Shown here: piece after piece, positions 33,610-45,424 of the stretch
How the letters are laid out: each line of letters opens with the position of its first letter
Position numbering within the stretch: the first letter of the stretch is position 1
Source: Oreohelix idahoensis
Taxonomy: Eukaryota; Mollusca; Gastropoda; Stylommatophora; Oreohelicidae
NCBI GenBank assembly: GCA_024509875.1
Contig: JAMPIV010010592.1
Location: 62,001 to 126,000, forward strand
Direction of reading: 5' to 3'
DNA: 64,000 nt
Notes under the pieces: generated by a model
What the model was told of the DNA's origin: nothing
The model's database searches: none
The model's input: only the letters and a program-made list of their open reading frames with translations
Position numbers and translations under genes: made by a program

Positions 33610-34357
33610 ATAAAAAAAAATGTGGAACATATTTTTTTTTTTAAATATCAAAGAGCATGCGATAAGCGGCTCAAAACGCACGAATTATGCGCTGATAATT
33701 AACTAAATTGCCAAACAATAGGCTAATTATAGAGTGTCTGGTGAGGATATACCTCAACAGAAAAATAAATATGTCTCAAAAAATATTCACATCGGGGAGG
33801 TGTCACCAACACACATCACGTTAGCATGTAAACACAATATACGTATGCAAGTTACTATAATCATCATTAAACAGCATACTCTAATATTGTCTTTAAAAAT
33901 GGATGTACAAATCTGATAGGAAAATTCAAATAGTACATTCTTTGACATGTAATGACATAAGTACATAGTAAAGTTAAACTACATGACGATCCAGGACATA
34001 TGCTCTGGTATTCCGAGGGTAAGTACACAATCTAGAACTCGTCATGCTTGATACTAGTAAGGTAAGTCCTCAGCTCAACAATGACATTCTGAGAAAGTAC
34101 AAGCAATATAATGCTAATTAATAACTAATATGCTTCATAAGGTACAATACATTATTAATAATTGTGGCTGTTTAGTAAACTAACGGCCCTTATATTAACT
34201 ACTCAGTCCTCCTCTATCATCTTAAAATACGAACAGAAGAAGATGACAACAAAGCACGATAGTGTGTACATATAAAGTGAGTACAGATGTGCTAATCTAT
34301 TGTAGAAATATAGGTGTGTTATGACTCTGTAATATATGGAAATATAGGACAGAAGTA

Positions 34358-37300
34358 TTAGTTGGAGTCATGTGGGCATCTAGACAAAATGTCAGCCATC
34401 ACATTATCCGCACCACGGATAGCTCGTACCGTGAAGTGAAAAGGTTGAAGAGCTATAGCATATCGAGTGGATCTCGAACTCTTCAAATTCTTAGTCTGAA
34501 TAGCTGTAAGAGCTTTCTGATCAGTCTCTAGAATGAAATGTGCGCCCAGGAGGAATCTTTGTAGTTTTAGAATTGACCAAACCATCGCTAACAACTCACG
34601 GTCTAAAACCGAGTAGTTCCTCTCTGCCGCATTTAGTTTTCTAGAAATGTACATAACAGGATGCAGAGTATTTGCATATTCTTGCATCAGTGCTGCTCCA
34701 ATCCCAGTGGATGAAGCATCACTCCGTAGAACAAAAGTCCTATCAAGAGTAGGTAATCTTAAGATGGGAGGAGAAGAAAATATATTCTTGATTTGGTCTA
34801 GTGAAGATTGGCATTCTTCAGACCAACGGACCAGATTAGGCGAACCTTTCTTCAACAATGTTGATAGAGGTGCCATGATCGAAGATAAATTTGGAATAAA
34901 TCTCCCATAAAATTGAATTAAACCTAAGAGACTCCTAACTTGTTTCTTCGTTTTAGGAACAGAGATGTTCAGTATTTTGGAAGTATTGTGGTCTTCTGTC
35001 TTCAAGAGACCATGACCAACACGATGACCCAGGAAAGAGATTTCACCAAAACCAACAAAAGCTTTAGAAGGTTTTGCTGTCAAATTATTCTCACGTAGAG
35101 TGGACAGTAAGTCATATAACCCTAAATAGTGATCTTCCCAGGTATCACTGAAGAGACAGATGTCATCTAAGTATGCGATGACATCCGAACGATGTGACAG
35201 AATTCGACGCATCATGCGAACGAAAGTGGCAGGGGCGTTCATGAGACCAAAAGGCATAACATTCCATTGAAATAGACCCCTAGGTGTAGAAAAAGCAGTA
35301 AGAGGTTTGGCATGCTCTGCTAAAGGCACTTGCCAATAACCTTTAGACAAGTCAAGTTTAGTGAAGAATCTAGAATTAGAAAGTCTAATCAGTAGATCTT
35401 CTAACAAAGGCATCGGTTCAGCGTCGAACTTTGTGACCTGATTCAATTTGCGATAATCAACGCAAATTCGTATGTTCTTATCCTTCTTCCGGACAATAAC
35501 CATGGAAGAAGAATATGGTGAAGTCGATGGTTCAATTATATTTAATTGAATCATTTCATCCAATTCCTTTTCCACCTGCGACTGAAAGTGTATAGGAATA
35601 GGATACGGCCTAACCCTAATTGGATTATTGTCGGTAAGAATTATGTCATGTTCTATGACATCTGTGTGTCCAGGAATGTCAGTGAGAACATCCTGAAATG
35701 TTTGTAACATCGACGAGACTTGTCGATGTTCGTCACCAGAAAGATTAGGAGAAACAGAAACGTTTTTCCAAGATTCCGTGGAATGTAATGGAACCACTGG
35801 AAGGGGAAGGTTGACATCAGAGAAGGTAGCTTCCTCATCCTGTATGACAGACAGGGATGAATAATGACCGTGAGGTGCAGGAGCATCATCCGTTGCCTGG
35901 AAAATAGGCAGCAAATAGTCCGGACGTTCGTGAAATTCCGAAAGCATGTTTATGTGGAAAGTTTTATGCTTTCCATCAAGATCGACCACATAGTCAACAT
36001 CGGAAATCCGAGAGACTATTGCATACGGACCTTTCCATGCAATAAGAAGTCTATTTTCCCTACTGGGGAGTAGGACGAATGCTTTGTCACCTGGACAAAG
36101 TTGTCGTAGACATCTATTCTTATTAGCAAACTGCCTTGCCTTCTCTTTAGCAATTTCTGATGAAGCAGTTGCTAGCTTACATGCCTCAATGATCTTTTGT
36201 CTAAGAGCAATGACATACTCATATGAGGATTGAGTTTCATCGCTAATATCATCGGCAGTGATGAGATCGTGTAATAAAGACATAGGGCCGCGTGGACGCG
36301 CGCCAAAGACAAGTTCGAAGGGAGAAAATCCTGTGTGTTCATTAGGGACTTCTCTATAGGCAAAGAGAGCCGCGGGTAAAACCCTGTCCCAATCTTGAGG
36401 ATGATCTTCAGTTATCTTACCAAGCAAAGTCTTGAGCGTTCTATTCAGACGCTCAACTAACCCATTAGACATAGGATGGTAGATACTACTGAGAGATCGT
36501 TCAATATGTAAGGTAGACATTACCTGTGACATAGTGTCAGATATGAGTTGAGTGCCATGGTCTGACAATATTTCTCTGGGGAACCCCAAGCGAGAAAATA
36601 TCAACCAAAGAGCATCTGCGATATCTGTAGTAGATATGCTCTTAAGAGGAATAGCCTCTGGCCAACGTGTGCACATATCGACACATGTAAGGATAAACTG
36701 ATGTCCTCTGGCCGACTTGACCTTAAAAGGGCCAATAATATCTATGGCCATTTTCTGAAACGGCCGAATAGGAATGTCAGCAGCCTGGATAGGCGCAGCA
36801 TGTCGTGGTCCTCTAGATTTGACCTCCTGACATACCTTGCATGATCGGCAGTAAATACGAATGTCCTTATTGACAAAAGGCCAAAAGAAAGCCGCAAGGA
36901 CTCTCGACTTCGTACGGGCAAAACCCATATGTCCAGCACATTGCGAGTCATGAGCATGTTGTAATATTTGGACTCTCATGCTCTTGGGAACAAGAATTTG
37001 CGAATGTGCCGACGTAGTCGAATCTTGTACCATACGTACAAGTACGCCGTTTCTCATTGCAATCCAAGATTTTCTATTTGTATCCTGATTCGGATCACCT
37101 TTCTTCGCAAGAACGAAGAATTTTTTTAAAGAAGGATCTTCTTCTTGCAATTTTATGAAAGAGTCACGAGTAATTACTAAGTGACTATCTTGGCTATCAA
37201 CTTCATTATCACTATTCAGTGAAGTTTCGGGTGTTTGTAGAGCTTGTGCTCTTGTAACTACTGCATTTGTAGCTTGCATGTTATTATCTTCCCAAGCAGC

Positions 37301-39310
37301 AATCTGCTGTGGGGTACACTCCCTAACTCCGTGAATACGACCAATAATAAGGTCCGCAATAGGATTAGGTAAGAGACAAGCATGCACATCTCCAGTAAAG
37401 AAAGGAGTGGCAATGCGAATTACAGCAGTAGGATATTTTTCTAGAGTGCCGCCAAATGTGACACATTTAATAACCCTTCCTGTAGCACAAGATGGATCTA
37501 CAAGCGATTGTCTAACACCAATAGTGGTGCATCCGGAATCGAAAAGTAGTGAGACCGGAGTATCATTAACAAGACCCTTATGTAGGATTAAAGAACCCCT
37601 CCCGTCATGTGCAACAGCAGCAGGAAGAGCGGGAAGTGGGTGACCACAACTCAAAGTAGTTATGGTACCCGGTTCGAATAAAGTACTGCATTGGGGGCAT
37701 TTGTTTGCTCTCTCAAAGTCAAAAGCAGAACCAGTGACAGCGTCAAAGTTTTTACTATCAACAACATGATTACAGGCTCCCTCAGTTTCCTGTTGTACAG
37801 CATTAGCCTGCTGATATCTCTTTTTTTTGTGTTGAGATCTACCCCGACTATTATTACCTCTGAAGTTATCAAAGTTATTATTATCTCTGCAGTTATTATT
37901 GTCTCTATTGTAATTGTTATCCTGGTTCGAATTCCAGTTTCCACGATTACTATCATGTTCACATTGATGCGAACATCTATTTGTTTGGTTCTGAGGTCTT
38001 CGGCAGGAATAACCTCTATTACCATATCCTCTTTTGAAATGCTTATAATTATTAGGGTGATAGTAACGAGTACTATCAGGTTGTCTCCAATTCTTCGAAG
38101 ATGAATCACCATGAAATTGGTTTCCATGATTTTGACAGAAATTACCGCTGCTCTTTCTATCAAGATTTTGTTGGAATCTACGAGCAAAGTTTTGACCATA
38201 CGGAGCTGCCGAAGCAACTGGTAAACCTTCTTTCACCTTAGAGTTACCCATGGTTATGTGTGGGTGCGCAGTTACGTATTGGCAACAGAAATCTTCCATT
38301 TCTTTTATTGTTTTAGGTTTACGTTCATGAAGGAAAGCAAGGAAAGACTCATTGACAGATGACATGACTTTGTCTCTAAGTATTAAGTCCATAAGTTCTT
38401 CATAAGTTTTTTCCGTCTTAGATAGTTCAACCCATCGTGAGAAAGTAATGCGTATTCTTGCAATAAACTCGGAGAATTCAACTCCATTTTCAGGTAACAT
38501 GTTTTTAAATTGTAGACGATAGCCGTCTTCGTTAAGCTGATATTTCTTTAACAAAGCGGCCCTGACAACCTCATAATTGTTCTTGTCAGGTTCATCCACC
38601 ATATTTAATATACTTAGAGCTTTACCTGTCAGTATCCCTGATAACTGATGAACATATTTTGCTTTGTCTATGTTATGAGCTGTACATGCTGGGTCAAATC
38701 TGTCCAGATAGAACATTATGTCATCACTGGAAGGACTAAATGTTGGTAACTTAATCTTAAAAGTATCATTATTAGCCTTACCAGAAGATGAACCCTTGTT
38801 TGAATCATTACCATTACTCATGCTTGTCAATTTCAATTTTTCCAACTCTAAAGCTAAGACCTTTTCTTCATGTTCCATTTTTGCTTTCTCTTTCCTCTCA
38901 TCAGACTCTCTCTGTAATCTTCTTTCCTCAGCCTGAGCCTCTTTTTGAAGTCTTTCATTTTCAGCTTCTTTTTCAAGTCTTTTATTTTCAGCCTCTTTTC
39001 AAGTCTTTTATTCTCAGCCTCTTTTTCAAGTCTTTTATTCTCAGCCTCTTTTTCAAGTCTTTTATTCTCAGCCTCTTTTTGAAGTCTTTCAGCTTCTAGC
39101 TGTAGCTGGAGTTTTCTCTCCTCAGCTTCTGATTCCCTTTTTTGTTTTTCCATTTCCATTTGGAATCTTTTTTCATCCACCTGCATCTGCAGTTTCTTTT
39201 TGTTCAGCTTCCATTGCTTTATCATATCGAGCAGTTGCAAATTCTTCTAACTTATCACCAGTCTTCCCAAGCAATTTACCCTGCTCAATAAAGTGCTCAA
39301 ATGTAGACAT
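34358..39310 (-). CDS. gag-pol polyprotein of LTR-element 1 (two 5' frame breaks)
   Basis: The main frame (34358-38878) gives 1506 residues. Upstream, a likely start at 39310 (MSTFEHFIEQGKLLG) leads through a Glu/Lys-rich coiled coil with ENKRLEKEA repeats; two frame breaks lie near 39190 (A run) and 38999 (T run). Gag then has a SCAN-like capsid segment (LHERKPKTIKEMEDFC end), an Asn/Arg-rich basic region and C-x2-C-x13-CGH (37640-37699). The protease has LFDSGCTT. Integrase has an H-H-C-C finger (HAHDSQCAGHMG ... CRSCKVC) and D-D-E motifs MAIDIIGPF, LSDHGTQL and NGLVERLNRTLK. RT has VDYRKLN and YLDDICLFS. RNase H has LRSDASSTGIG, LDRELLAMVW, LETDQKAL. Pol looks fully intact. Confidence 0.93.
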
Positions 39311-40755
39311 GTTGTCTAACATATGAGTCCAAAACCTGAAATAATTAACTAATTTATTTCAAACCTAAGTGTAACAAGTCTTAATTAAGCACTTGTATAT
39401 TCACATCACATTATATTATCCCAGTCTCTGTGGGAAACAAGTCTCCAATCAAAGAACTTGTATATGAAATATCAACAATCAATTCTTGATCATAAGTGCA
39501 CTTCTCATTCAATAGTGCACGACACTATTCATCATTCATTTATCATCAGTGTAGTAGTAACAGTGCATTAGCATAGCCCATTAACTAATTACTATAACTG
39601 TAAACAATGACTATGTAAACACATGCAGAATGTAAACATTGAAAATGTAAACAATACAAACAATGTAAACAATAACAATGTAAACAATAACAAAGATCAG
39701 CAACAATACAAAAACTTTCGCAGAAATCAACTAAAAATAAAGCAGAAATTAATGAAATATCACAAAAAATGTGACGATATCTGCGATAGAATTAAACAAA
39801 ATACATGACACCACAGTGTATAAACAAAAATGTTGTATGAAACTAAATTATAGACAAGAGTAGGCTAACAAATACAAACAAATCAAAACAAAACTAAAGA
39901 ATGCGAAATAATAACGAAAACAATATTAAAACATGTCATCACAGCTAACATAAATAGCAACAGAAGTCGCTTAGCAAATTCCAGTATTGGAAATTTGCAA
40001 ACCCTACAGAAAACGCTCACAATAGACGACCTCTATGACGTGGCATAATCTAACGGAGACACCACCCAACCGAGAACCCGCTGAAATATAAACATATAAA
40101 TATACGAATAACATATAAACATATAACATATAGAATGAGATGATACACAGAAGACTCAGCAGAAGTATAAGGGCACAGTTTACATACAAACAGGCCACTT
40201 AACTTATAGGCTTCCAATCGTAGAACAGCAGAAAAAACGGATGTCAATCAATGTCCTAAAGAGCGAAGCTCCAACGATGATGGCACATCTGAACTGCTTC
40301 CACTGCTAACACGATGGTACAAGAGCTTCTGAAATACTGTGTGTTGAGTTGTTTCGGCACTTGACCTTCTAATCCAAAAGTAAGTTGATGGAAATCGGTA
40401 CTTGGCCTTCTTCAGAAAACAACCCGTTTCAACCGGCACTTGACCTTCACAAAAACGACAGCACTGGAACCTTGACAGCAGCAACTTGCTTGACTTGCGT
40501 AAAAGATAACAGCAGTCCGAGTTATCCGGCAACATGTAACAACGCCGGGTACTGTCAAATTCTTGTTTCCGTCAAAAAGTTGAAATTTTGACTTTTACCG
40601 GGCAACGCCGAGTACTTTGAAAATTTTGAAGATGTTGACTGTATTGAAGAATGTTAATTTCTTGAAGGATGCTGATGAATTCTTGTTGAAAATGAAGTGG
40701 GTAAGGGACCCCGTGTTTGCTAGTACCAGAATCAAACCAGCTTATGGCCACCAAA
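39311..40755 (-). other. leader of LTR-element 1
   Basis: 1.4 kb between 5' LTR and the gag start, without a supported gene. A 3' TGG-containing segment next to the LTR (minus TTTGGTGGCCATAAGC) is the expected place of a tRNA primer site; I could not name the tRNA. ACTTGGCCTT/ACTTGACCTT motifs repeat at 40340-40450. Confidence 0.6.
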
Positions 40756-41834
40756 TGATGCGTGATGCCATATGATGATGGATGGTATCCGCATGTCTGG
40801 TTTTGTGTGGTGTGCAGATGTGTTCAGTCAAAACAATGTTCATACAAAAATAACAGGGCAATCCACATAGGACGTCAGTAAACTCACGACGTATAAAGTC
40901 AATGATTCTTGTAACAGCCGTTGACGTTTTTCTTCATTATTTATTGTGGACGCCACAGTGACAAAATGGTTACGCGAATATGTAGGCACATCAAACAGTC
41001 ATTATCACAGCAACATTCAATACAGCAATAGACGGTAGACAGCATTACAATGATGAGTCAGATGCATGTTATATTTCAAAGTGCTGTAAATGTAGTCAGG
41101 TGAAAAACTCCATCCCTTTCTATAACAGCCAGGAGATAACCAGATGTATGAGATCAGTTCACTCTCCTTAGTTTGACTTCAGCAAGACAGACACGTCTGC
41201 CGAAGTATAAATAATGTCCTCAAAAATATCCTCTAGATAATAAAGGTTTTTCAAACCTAGTTCATTTAACAAAGTAGCAAGTAATGGTCCTTGGAACCTG
41301 CATCAACCGATGCAGCACAATACAGCGACATGTGAGCTAGGAAAACATCTCGTGACGACGACTTTCGAAGACAGGCTATGAACCAGAAATCGTTCACGAC
41401 CAAAAATCGATAGAGTTAATGAAAATGTTAATTTACCTTGCCTTCCGGAAATACACAGAAATATTATGCCTCCCGGCATGTGCAAATACACTAGAGGTAT
41501 TATCTCGAATAAACGAAATATCCATAAGAGGACTCTCACATTCCTGACAGAACAAAAAAAGCGGAGATCCCCTCTTCAACGAGGCATCTCTTTCGCCATT
41601 CCAAATCGCTCACTCCACTAGTGGTGGGCGGAAACCGATCGACCAAGAAGCAAGACAAGTCATGCGCAGTCCAGCGCAAAATGACCACAGCTCAAACTTA
41701 ACTGCATTCGATACCAACGCGAGAAGACAAATGCTTACCGAGAAAAGTGACTATAAATTTCAAGCAGTTGTTGCCCTTGCGTTATAAAATAGATATTGTA
41801 ATAAAATGATGTTGCGAGAATTTATCACGCAACA
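40756..41834 (-). repeat. LTR-element 1, 5' LTR
   Basis: 1079 bp, apparently identical to the other LTR; carries the element's promoter. Followed by AGTAG duplication at 41835-41839. Confidence 0.97.
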
Positions 41835-42475
41835 AGTAGGGAGATTGGCCTGAACTGACTGATGTCGGTGGAATTTTGCTCCTTCGGGATGTAGACTCCA
41901 TTCGCCTTTCTCCATTCCTTGCTTACAAGCTGGTTTTTCCACGCATTCTTCAGTAAACGGAGCAGTCGTTTGAGCACTTCAGGGCATCTCTTATACACCA
42001 CATATGGGACACCATTAGGACCTGGAGCTGACTTGCACCGAGCTTTCTGGACAATGCTTTCTATCTCTTGCACCATTGGGGGCTTGGTGTTAAATTCAGC
42101 TTCTGGCTTACTCGGCCATTTAAGGCCTGCCATGCTGCTGAGCGGCTCATCTCTGCGACCATCTGAATATGTCATTCTAAGGTGTTCTTCCAGGTCTTCT
42201 TTCTTGATGTTTAGCATACCCGACCGTGGCTGCTCAAACAGTTCTTTGGCAAACTTGAAGGGCTCCCTGAAGAATCTTTCCCTATCCCTTCGAGTCTTCC
42301 TTCTCTTCCTGCACAACCTTTCTGCTCTACAAAGGGCATTATGTTGGCCTTTCAGGTGCTCCCAAATCTGTCGTAACCCTTCCTTCTCTGTGGCAACTGC
42401 GTTCTTGAAAAGTTTTCGGGCATGCTTCTTCTGTTTTCTGATTTCTTCTATTTTAATTTGTCTTCTACTTTTTCA
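41835..42475 (-). CDS. R2-type LINE polyprotein, N-terminal part
   Basis: Upstream continuation of the frame at 30335-32512. It is basic at the start (KIEEIRKQKKHARKLFKNAV, CRKRRKTRRDRERFFREPF), then VQKARCKSAPGPNGVPYVVY, the A-P-G-P-D/N-G-V block preceding the RT core, and FRPISLL at the LTR junction. An in-frame stop (TGA near 42478) lies just above, so the true start is not certain and the protein may be N-terminally truncated. The frame reads straight across the insertion once one AGTAG is counted. Confidence 0.82.
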
Positions 42476-42934
42476 TGGTGGGTTACTTTCCCTTGCCTCC
42501 CTCACTCCGAACACTATACAGGAGAAACAGTAGTCTGTCTTCCAGGTGCACTGTGGCCATTGTTTTTAGGACTGCCAGATCTCTGTTGCACTTTCATATG
42601 ATTAGATCAACATTGTACTTGTATGATAACCCATAATCGAATGTTATTCCAAGTTATTTCAGCTTGTCTTGTCTTTCAATTTTTTGCCCACTGAAAGTAA
42701 TGTCTGGAAGATCTGCTTTCAATATGGAATTGTTCAAGGAGCACCATAACACACAAGCTGTTTTGGGATTGATCTTGGAGAGGTGTCATCACACCATTTA
42801 CCTACCTCATATAGTGTCCTGTGTATGCTATTTACCATTTCTTGGCAGTCAGAACCAATCCTGTAAATGAGTATGTCATCTGCAAATGTCAATGTTCGTC
42901 CCAGTCCAGTTGGCTGAATGGTGGAAACTTTTGC

Positions 42935-42958
42935 TGCTATGGACCCCCAAGGGAAAGC
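42935..42958 (+). repeat. target-site duplication of the I-like LINE, right copy
   Basis: Partner of 28941-28964 with one A/G difference. Confidence 0.9.
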
Positions 42959-43178
42959 AAAAGAGAGGCAGACCAAAAACAACTTGGTGGAGAACTTTGG
43001 AAGCTGAGATGCAAAGAATGAACCACAGTTGGGGCACTGTACGAAGGATAACTGCCGAACGAGCAAAGTGGAATCAATTTGTTGCTGCCCTACAAGACAC
43101 CACCTGGCGTGATGGCCGCTGACTGCTTTGATGGTTGGTGGTTATGGATCAAAGAAAAAGAAGAAGAAGATATACTCA

Positions 43179-43915
43179 AGTGATAGCCTGTTAGCTTTAT
43201 TCCTAAGTCTCCTTTTGCCAGCTCTTCTCTTTCACCTCCTCTTCTCTCCCCCACCTCTTCTTCTGCATCCATTTTTACTTGTCATTAGCTGAAGTTATCA
43301 GCGACAGAGCATGTGCCCCGTGGCTGTGGCGATGAATCTGGTTTTAAAAGTATTCCATTATTGTATTTTATTGATTAGTGGAAATATCCAGTCACCAAAG
43401 TAGAGCCACCATACCAGAGAAGAGGAAAGGGATGTCCCTTAGGGAAACTTTTTGCCTGGGGCCGCCTAGGGAAACTTTTTGCCTGGGGCCGCCTCGCTCG
43501 CTCCAAGACAGCTAATGTTAAAAACTGCTCACCCAGCAGCCAGTCTGTCGGCAGAATGTCAACCAAATATAAATAGTACCAATCCAAAAAAAGTAGAAAC
43601 ATTCAAACACTTGCGCACTATATTAACATCATGTATAAGCTAATTCATTGAAAAGCCCCAGCAAAGCATCATTCCAGAAAATGAGAAACAAACTGTACAA
43701 TATATAATTTTCAATAACAGTAAGAATGTGTGGTTCTCCAGTGCTACAATGAACAAGTAATGTTTATGGGTAGCATAAACTACCCTCATAGAACACTACA
43801 ATGATGATAATGAAATGTGTTTGTTGCAATATTGCAAGTGTAGATGTGTTCAACAAACAAGTGTTCTAAGGCACACTGACAGTTTACTAAAATAATTAAC
43901 AAATAAACTACTCAC
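43179..43915. other. intron 3 segment with a short tandem duplication
   Basis: TAGGGAAACTTTTTGCCTGG plus GGCCGCC is present twice in tandem (about 43440-43495). Otherwise no recognised content. Confidence 0.6.
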
Positions 43916-43984
43916 TTCATAAGCTGGTTCCAGTTTTATTTTTTCATCACTGAATGCAGCTGTAGTCTCAACATGACTTGAAGT
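43916..43984 (-). CDS. zinc-finger gene exon 3
   Basis: 69-nt exon, phase 0 at both ends. Acceptor CTTCTCAG above 43984 and canonical donor GTGAGT below 43916. It encodes TSSHVETTAAFSDEKI then KLEPAYE; I-K-L-E fits the psi-K-x-E sumoylation pattern. The end resembles those of exons 1 and 2, suggesting exon duplication. Confidence 0.75.
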
Positions 43985-44160
43985 CTGAGAAGAAAGAGTG
44001 ATGGACCATAGCAGGATATCTTATACTGCATTATGAAAGTAAAAACTAATGTACACATCAAAGAGGGAGATCAAAGGTGTATACATAGCAGACAACTTAG
44101 ACATATTATCTAGTTCAACTAAGCTCCATTAAATGTATGTATGAAAAGTAAAATTCTAAC

Positions 44161-44229
44161 CTCATTATCTTGTTCCTGTTTAACCCTGACAGCCAGACCA
44201 GGGATATCATTGTCAATATTCAATTCATC
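44161..44229 (-). CDS. zinc-finger gene exon 2
   Basis: 69-nt exon, phase 0 at both ends. Acceptor TTTTCCCCACCAG above 44229 and donor GTTAGA below 44161 (acceptable but not consensus). It encodes DELNIDNDIPGLAV then RVKQEQDNE, with V-K-Q-E fitting psi-K-x-E. Only 176 bp of intron separates it from exon 3. Confidence 0.72.
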
Positions 44230-44639
44230 CTGGTGGGGAAAACAAATCAGAAGTCGTGAAAAGAAGGAAGAGTTGAAGGCAAATGTACAAGAGTAAAACA
44301 GTGTTGGAAGTTGGATGATAACATCAAGAAACTGACAAGAAATAGTCTATTATTGTGAACGTTAGGACAAGAGATAATAGATAGGTAGATATGATTAGGT
44401 TTCAGGTCATTCAGTTCATGTCCCAAGAAATATATACACAATACACATATCTCAGGTTAAAAACTAGGTTAGTATACAGCTGCCGCCATGTTGCCCATGT
44501 AGCTATAGATACCACTTTAAAGTTAGTTGTACTTTAGTTTTTTTTTTTTTTTTTTTATAAAGCTTGAAACAGGGTATGGGTTTGGGCTGAAATGAAGTAT
44601 AGTGGGGCATCATCTTTGACACCATTCTAATAAGTCACA

Positions 44640-44756
44640 CACAACACCAATATGCATGTGGATAACACCAATACACCAATACACATGAATAACACCAATA
44701 CACATGGATAAAACCAATACACATGGATAACACCAATACACATGGATAACACCATC
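44640..44756 (+). repeat. 19-bp minisatellite
   Basis: Unit ACACATGGATAACACCAAT, about five imperfect copies, in intron 1. Confidence 0.9.
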
Positions 44757-45317
44757 AGTGTTCTATCTCCTCCCTTAGATCACACAAGGAGGATCTCGGC
44801 ACAGTGCATGAGCTCTAGCACTTGCGAGGATCCCAAACAGTGTATACATAAATCATACATTTGATAAATGTGTGGTGGGTAGGTTTATTAATTTGTACAT
44901 TTTGTAGCCAACTCTTTACGATTTCCACCTGCCAAGGGATTTCTAACATTTGGGACATGGGATCTCCTATTTTTTCGCCCGTATCCGAGAAGGATAGGCA
45001 TTTAATCTCACTACCTGTGAGATCTGGGGGGGGGGGAGTATGTCATCATTAGGAACTATTGGTCTTGAAAAAAAAAATGTCCATAAGTTATAGCCTACTC
45101 TAGGTATTGGATATCGAACCCGTTACCTTTATAATTAGAGGGGTACTCTATACTTCTACTTCGACGCCCTAGTGTTTGAGTTACCGTTAAATTTAGCGTT
45201 TGAGATTTTTTTTTTTTTTTTTTTAAATATCAAGGTGACACAGCGGATGCATCGATATCCACTTGATCAACATGGCGGCCTTTATCTACTTTTCTGAAAC
45301 TCTTTTTATTGGCCTAC

Positions 45318-45368
45318 CTCGTAATCTGGTTCCTGTTTTATTTGTGTGGTTTCTTCACATTTCGCCAT
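45318..45368 (-). CDS. zinc-finger gene exon 1 (start codon)
   Basis: 17 codons from ATG at 45368 (context CGAAGATGG, purine at -3 and G at +4) to donor GTAGGC at 45317. It encodes MAKCEETTQIKQEPDYE; I-K-Q-E fits psi-K-x-E. Phase 0 end matches exon 2. The region upstream (45369-45420) should hold the 5' untranslated end and promoter; no TATA box was identified. Confidence 0.75.
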
Positions 45369-45424
45369 CTTCGAGCAGTTTGTGGTATAGCCTAGTTCCT
45401 TTTAGAGTGTAAATGGCGATTTTT

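Larger units (their letters stand above)
32513..41834 (-). mobile_element. Gmr1-like LTR retrotransposon 1 (innermost of nest)
   Basis: 9322-bp element with two 1079-bp LTRs (TG...CA ends) that appear identical, a 5-bp AGTAG duplication, a polypurine tract and one long gag-pol frame. Domain order is Gag, protease, integrase, RT, RNase H, which places it in the Gmr1 group of Ty3/gypsy elements rather than typical gypsy (integrase last). No envelope gene is seen. Equal LTR length and near-intact coding imply a very recent insertion. Confidence 0.95.
29862..42530 (-). mobile_element. R2-type LINE copy B (third level of nest)
   Basis: About 3.3 kb of minus-strand LINE in two pieces, 41835-42530 and 29862-32512, interrupted by an LTR element. 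It sits within the I-like LINE: joining the flanks gives a continuous RLLFLLYS/LVMSVI reading, and a short ATAG is repeated at both edges. The 3' untranslated region (29862-30334) includes a run of C on plus (29985-29993 region) and no recognised ribozyme fold. Confidence 0.85.
28965..42934 (-). mobile_element. I-like LINE with RNase H (second level of nest)
   Basis: Two minus-strand pieces, 42531-42934 and 28965-29861. The upstream piece encodes GLGRTLTFADDILIYRIG (F-A-D-D box) and ends at RLLFLLYS. The downstream piece resumes with LVMSVIEYGLGILTLS, then an RNase H domain: GGGFSASVKGRIVAEH, TTSSMRMVVEAATAALRWL, VSDSQSMLWKV, YCPGHAAV and NERADRLASRA. The order and Asp/Glu positions fit RNase H1-type domains of I-group LINEs. 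Stops and shifts are common. It is 5'-truncated just before the catalytic box and bracketed by a 24-bp target duplication. Confidence 0.82.
28045..43178 (+). mobile_element. RTE-like LINE (outermost of a four-level nest)
   Basis: Two plus-strand pieces, 28045-28964 and 42935-43178, of one 5'-truncated LINE. Piece 1 encodes HRDSLWKILRAYGIP, TGVRQGCPLS and the RT thumb down to AMLWTP. Piece 2 starts at the same point, carries RGRPKTTWWRTLEAEMQRM, and ends with GTTATGGATCAAAGAAAAAG and a GAA tail. A 24-bp direct repeat (28941-28964 and 42935-42958, one mismatch) brackets an I-like LINE, showing that the two pieces were split by its insertion. In piece 1 the Y-A-D-D box is damaged by a frame shift near 28340. 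Confidence 0.88.

Noticed and set aside
28941..42958. Repeated LINE breakpoint at the same sequence, suggesting a short SINE-like 3' module
   Set aside because: The two breakpoints are better explained as a 24-bp target duplication of the I-like LINE; only the copy at 5855 remains as a coincidental truncation.
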